Positions 5,235 through 7,447 of a stretch of 7,447 nt of DNA are shown one piece after another. The DNA is from Bizionia sp. (GTDB taxonomy: Bacteria > Bacteroidota > Bacteroidia > Flavobacteriales > Flavobacteriaceae), in the NCBI GenBank assembly GCA_018067115.1, contig JAGPVI010000227.1, positions 1 through 7,447 of the forward strand, given 5' to 3'. The position numbers and the translations under genes were made by a program. The notes under the pieces were generated by a model. It was given only the letters and a program-made list of their open reading frames with translations, was not told where the DNA came from and searched no databases. How positions within the stretch are numbered: the stretch's first letter is position 1; each line of letters starts with the position of its first letter.

Positions 5235-5897
5235 ATGATTAAAGCAGTACTTTTTGATATGGATGGTGTTATTGTAGACACAGAACCCCTGCATACTAAA
5301 GCGTATTATATGATGTTTGACCATTATAAAATGGACGTATCTAGAACACTTTACGAGTCGTTTACTGGACAGTCGACTTTAAATGTTTGTAAAACGCTTT
5401 GCGATACGTTTGGTTTAGACTGCAACCCCGAAGATTTAGTGCAAAATAAAAGGACGAGCTTTACTTCTCTTTTTCATAACGATCCTAGTTTACAATTGCT
5501 ACCCGGTATTTTAGACATTATTAAAGAATACCATAGCAATGGCTTAACATTAATTTTGGCTTCTTCGGCCTCTATGTTTACTATTAATAATGTATTTACT
5601 CGTTTTGAATTAGACCAGTATTTTGAGGCTAAATTAAGTGGTGCAGATTTAAAAGCGTCTAAACCTCATCCTGAAATTTTTGAAAAAGCTGCTGCTGCAG
5701 CGGGTGTAAATAGAGACGAGTGTTTTGTAATTGAAGACTCTACAAACGGTATAAAAGCAGCAAAAGCAGCTGGAATTTACTGCGTGGGCTACGACAGTCC
5801 GAATTCTAAAAATCAAGATTATTCGCAAGCCGACCGTGTGATTAATCATTTTAATGAAATTAATTTCGAATCTGTTAAGACTATAATGGTGCACTAA
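5235..5897 (+). CDS. HAD-superfamily hydrolase, beta-phosphoglucomutase-like subfamily
   Basis: A cytoplasmic phosphatase or phosphomutase of 220 residues, normal for this group. Motif I is DMDGVIVDTEP at 8-18, with nucleophile D8 and acid/base D10. The C1 cap domain, all helical, covers about 17-85. Motif II is at LASSAS (S110 or S111), motif III is K143 in KASKPHPEIF, and motif IV is EDSTNGIKAAKAAG with E167 and D168. This set matches the GS/beta-PGM-like phosphatases that act on small sugar phosphates or nucleotides; the exact substrate cannot be told from the sequence. It starts at the first ATG of the frame behind an A/T-rich leader (AAAAATTAATTATT). It is divergent from the MtfA-like gene and shows no functional link to the sulfur genes. 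The frame stays open for 40 codons after its TAA (see 5898-6017). Confidence 0.9.
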   Translation: MIKAVLFDMDGVIVDTEPLHTKAYYMMFDHYKMDVSRTLYESFTGQSTLNVCKTLCDTFGLDCNPEDLVQNKRTSFTSLFHNDPSLQLLPGILDIIKEYHSNGLTLILASSASMFTINNVFTRFELDQYFEAKLSGADLKASKPHPEIFEKAAAAAGVNRDECFVIEDSTNGIKAAKAAGIYCVGYDSPNSKNQDYSQADRVINHFNEINFESVKTIMVH

Positions 5898-6017
5898 AAC
5901 GTTCCTGAATATAAGTCTAAGATATATGCAGCATTTTTACGCTATGCTAAGGCTAAACATCCTTTTAACCGCGTGTCTTTATTAGACAAAAAACACACTA
6001 CCAAAGCTATACATACC
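5898..6017 (+). other. Stop-free in-frame extension after the HAD stop codon (possible gene remnant)
   Basis: Directly after the TAA at 5895-5897 the same frame stays open for 40 codons, up to a second TAA at 6018-6020. The translated text looks protein-like (for example IYAAFLRYAKAKHPFNR near its middle), with flavobacterial codon choice, but contains no start codon and matches no family I recognise. It may be a decayed piece of another gene, a 3' extension lost by a stop mutation, or chance, since an open stretch of this length is not rare. The remaining part of the gap to the kinase (6021-6088) holds an A/T-rich leader with a weak TTG (6044-6046) and TATTATTT (6064-6071) pair that could be its promoter. 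Confidence 0.2.
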
Positions 6018-6088
6018 TAAAATACAGCTATTTAACAGTTATGTTGTAAATTTTTTTATACCTTATTATTTCTAACAACAAAACAGGT

Positions 6089-7288
6089 ATGACGGTTCCA
6101 ATATTTTCAAATGACGAAGAATTTAGGCTACGGGCTGTGGAAAAGTATAGGTTACTAGATACTTTTCCTGTGGACAGTTGCGATAACATTACGAGTATTA
6201 TAACCCATATTACCAACACTCCGATTGGTTTAATTACCCTTCTTGATAAAAACCGAGCCGTTATAAAATCTAGTAAGGGCCTTGATTTTAATGAAATTCC
6301 AAGGGATATTTCTTTTAGTAACCTAACAATACACTCGGAAGTCACAATTATAGAAGACACAAGGTTAGACACTCGCTTTACAAACCATCCTTTTGTTAAA
6401 GATAAAAATGTTGTTTTTTATGCTGGAGTACCATTAATTAACCCCGACGGCTATAAATTGGGTACTTTATGTGTTTTAGATTATGAGGTAAGGACGTTAA
6501 ATGAAGAGCAAATTAAAGCATTAAAAACGATGGCAGAGCAGGCCGTAATTATATTCGAAAAGCACTGGCAAAATATGGAGTTGCTTGAGCTAAAAGAAAA
6601 GTTAGAAAAACGAAACAACGATTTAAAAAAGTTTACAGACATTGTTTCTCATGATTTAAAATCACCCTTAGCAAATATTATCTCCTTAACAGATTTATTA
6701 GCTGACGAAAATAAAGAAGCACTAAACGATACTTCATTAGTGTATATCGATTATTTAAAAACATCGAGTAATGCGTTAAAAAATTACATAGACGGACTTT
6801 ATACCTTTTATCAAAATGAAGAACTTTTAAAGCGTAAAAAAGAAACTATACGTTTTAAAGAATTAATGCAGGATATGAAAAAAATATCCTTCAGTTCTAA
6901 AGATGTAATCAAACTAAAATACACTACCGAAAGCGAGGTTGTTACCGTAAATAAATCAGCGTTGCTTCAAATTTTTGTTAACTTAGTAACCAATGCTATT
7001 AAATACAACGATAAACCCGAAGTATATATTGACATCGCTTGCAAAAATACCGACGATTATTATGAGTTTATTGTAAAAGACAATGGTAACGGAATACCTA
7101 AAGAATACCTCCCTACTATTTTTGACATTTTTGCTGTCGTTGGCAAAAAAGACAGGTATGGTAATATGGGCTCTGGAATTGGCTTAGCCGCTGTACATAA
7201 ATTGGTAAACAACCAAGAAGGCGATATCAGTTTAGAGTCTGAAGTGGGTGTGGGTACCACCTTTTATTTTAAAATCTCTAAAAACTAA
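6089..7288 (+). CDS. GAF-domain sensor histidine kinase
   Basis: A soluble histidine kinase of 399 residues without membrane segments. Residues about 10-158 are a GAF domain of the type found in bacterial signalling proteins (LLDTFPVD near the start, LITLLDKNR at 48-56, YAGVPLINPDGYKLGTLCVLD at 111-131). A coiled-coil linker (160-182) leads to the HisKA domain, with phosphoacceptor H188 in IVSHDLKSPLANI. The ATPase domain shows the N box (FVNLVTNAIKYND, N298 and N302), the G1 box DNGNGIP at 331-337 and the G2 box GSGIGLA at 361-367. The Cys-Ala-His commonly seen in SFCAHAI of such GAF domains is replaced by SFSNLTI (S77). No receiver domain and no response regulator gene is in the window, so it is an orphan here. 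It starts 191 bp after the HAD gene, so it probably has its own promoter. The ligand is unknown. Confidence 0.9.
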   Translation: MTVPIFSNDEEFRLRAVEKYRLLDTFPVDSCDNITSIITHITNTPIGLITLLDKNRAVIKSSKGLDFNEIPRDISFSNLTIHSEVTIIEDTRLDTRFTNHPFVKDKNVVFYAGVPLINPDGYKLGTLCVLDYEVRTLNEEQIKALKTMAEQAVIIFEKHWQNMELLELKEKLEKRNNDLKKFTDIVSHDLKSPLANIISLTDLLADENKEALNDTSLVYIDYLKTSSNALKNYIDGLYTFYQNEELLKRKKETIRFKELMQDMKKISFSSKDVIKLKYTTESEVVTVNKSALLQIFVNLVTNAIKYNDKPEVYIDIACKNTDDYYEFIVKDNGNGIPKEYLPTIFDIFAVVGKKDRYGNMGSGIGLAAVHKLVNNQEGDISLESEVGVGTTFYFKISKN

Positions 7289-7319
7289 GGTTGGTGAATT
7301 TAAGATATTTAATACGTGT

Positions 7320-7351
7320 TGTTTAGAATAAGAAGAAATCTCCTCTAAACA
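7320..7351. terminator. Hairpin between convergent genes, possible bidirectional terminator
   Basis: TGTTTAGA at 7320-7327 pairs perfectly with TCTAAACA at 7344-7351 around a 16-base loop. It lies 32 bases after the kinase stop and overlaps the stop codon of the convergent minus-strand gene. Neither side has a strong T-tract, so termination is inferred mostly from position. Confidence 0.35.
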
Positions 7352-7447
7352 TCTAGCTGAATCGTTTCTACAAACGTCTTAAACGCTTTAACTGCTGTTT
7401 GGTTTTGAGCACGACATTGCGTTAATGTAATATCTAAAAAATAATCT
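7345..7447 (-). CDS. C-terminal tail of an unidentified protein (gene continues past the window)
   Basis: The minus strand is open from the window edge to a TAG at 7347-7345, giving 33 residues that include DYFLDITLTQCRAQ and AVKAFKTFVETI and end in QLDV. The residue mix and the helix-like AVKAFKTFVETI stretch look like real coding sequence, and a converging gene fits the position after the kinase. The tail faintly recalls the end of a LysR-type regulator, but this is too short to call. I do not recognise the family. Confidence 0.5.
   Translation of the reverse strand, partial: DYFLDITLTQCRAQNQTAVKAFKTFVETIQLDV

Noticed and set aside
5687..5772. Runs of GCTGCTGCTGCAGC and AAAGCAGCAAAAGCAGC as a repeat
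   Set aside because: They encode Ala-rich helices of the HAD core (EKAAAAAG and IKAAKAAG), which are normal for this family.
5649..5894. Open frame of 81 codons on the minus strand
   Set aside because: Antisense to the HAD gene across motifs III and IV; the product is Phe/Arg/Cys-rich in a way typical of shadow frames.
5921..5990. Short plus-strand frame starting ATGCAGCATTTT at 5926, 19 codons
   Set aside because: Very short, no leader or family match, and it overlaps the in-frame extension after the HAD gene.
6028..6372. Open frame of 114 codons on the minus strand
   Set aside because: Mostly antisense to the start of the kinase GAF domain; hydrophobic stretches come from the complementary codons and there is no promoter or leader for it.
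7060..7260. Open frame of 66 codons on the minus strand
   Set aside because: Antisense to the G1 and G2 boxes of the kinase, which explain the base sequence fully.

Overview
The window looks like chromosomal DNA from a marine-type member of the Flavobacteriaceae (Bacteroidota). This rests on four things seen in the sequence: AT-rich DNA with TTA, AAA and ATT codons dominating; A-rich leaders instead of Shine-Dalgarno sites; promoter -7 elements that fit the Bacteroidota form TAnnTTTG; and a gene set typical of that family. No mobile element, tRNA, rRNA or CRISPR array was seen.

Layout. Positions 1-5114 are all read from the minus strand. In transcription order they are an M90/MtfA-like zinc peptidase (5114-4329), a Crp/Fnr-family regulator (4328-3696, starting on the base after the peptidase stop), a TauE/SafE exporter (3638-2838), a metallo-beta-lactamase/rhodanese fusion of the persulfide dioxygenase type (2771-1359), two small YeeE/YedE-type membrane proteins (1338-784 and 782-366), a 220-bp gap, and the N-terminal part of a thioredoxin (145-1, cut by the window edge). 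On the plus strand a HAD-family phosphatase (5235-5897) diverges from the peptidase gene and is followed by a GAF-histidine kinase (6089-7288). The last 103 bases hold the C-terminal tail of an unidentified minus-strand gene that converges on the kinase.

How the genes work together. TauE, the MBL-rhodanese fusion and the two YeeE halves form a recognisable reactive-sulfur module: the fusion oxidises or transfers low-molecular-weight persulfide sulfur, TauE is a candidate exporter of the sulfite or other anion produced, and the YeeE pair probably moves thiosulfate or a related sulfur compound. Such modules in proteobacteria and firmicutes usually sit beside a BigR (ArsR type) or CstR (CsoR type) persulfide sensor. 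Here the adjacent regulator is a Crp/Fnr protein with three cysteines (C77, C83, C84) where Crp has its cyclic-nucleotide phosphate-binding cassette.

Main observation. The promoters in front of tauE and of the MBL-rhodanese gene share an architecture: a perfect TAnnTTTG -7 element, no good -33 element, and a palindrome with core TGTTACA lying exactly 30 bp upstream of the -7 element in both cases. Together with the cysteine-bearing regulator next door this suggests a Crp-type, possibly persulfide-sensing, activator system controlling sulfur detoxification. The regulatory link and the sensing chemistry are inference; the motifs and spacings are read directly.
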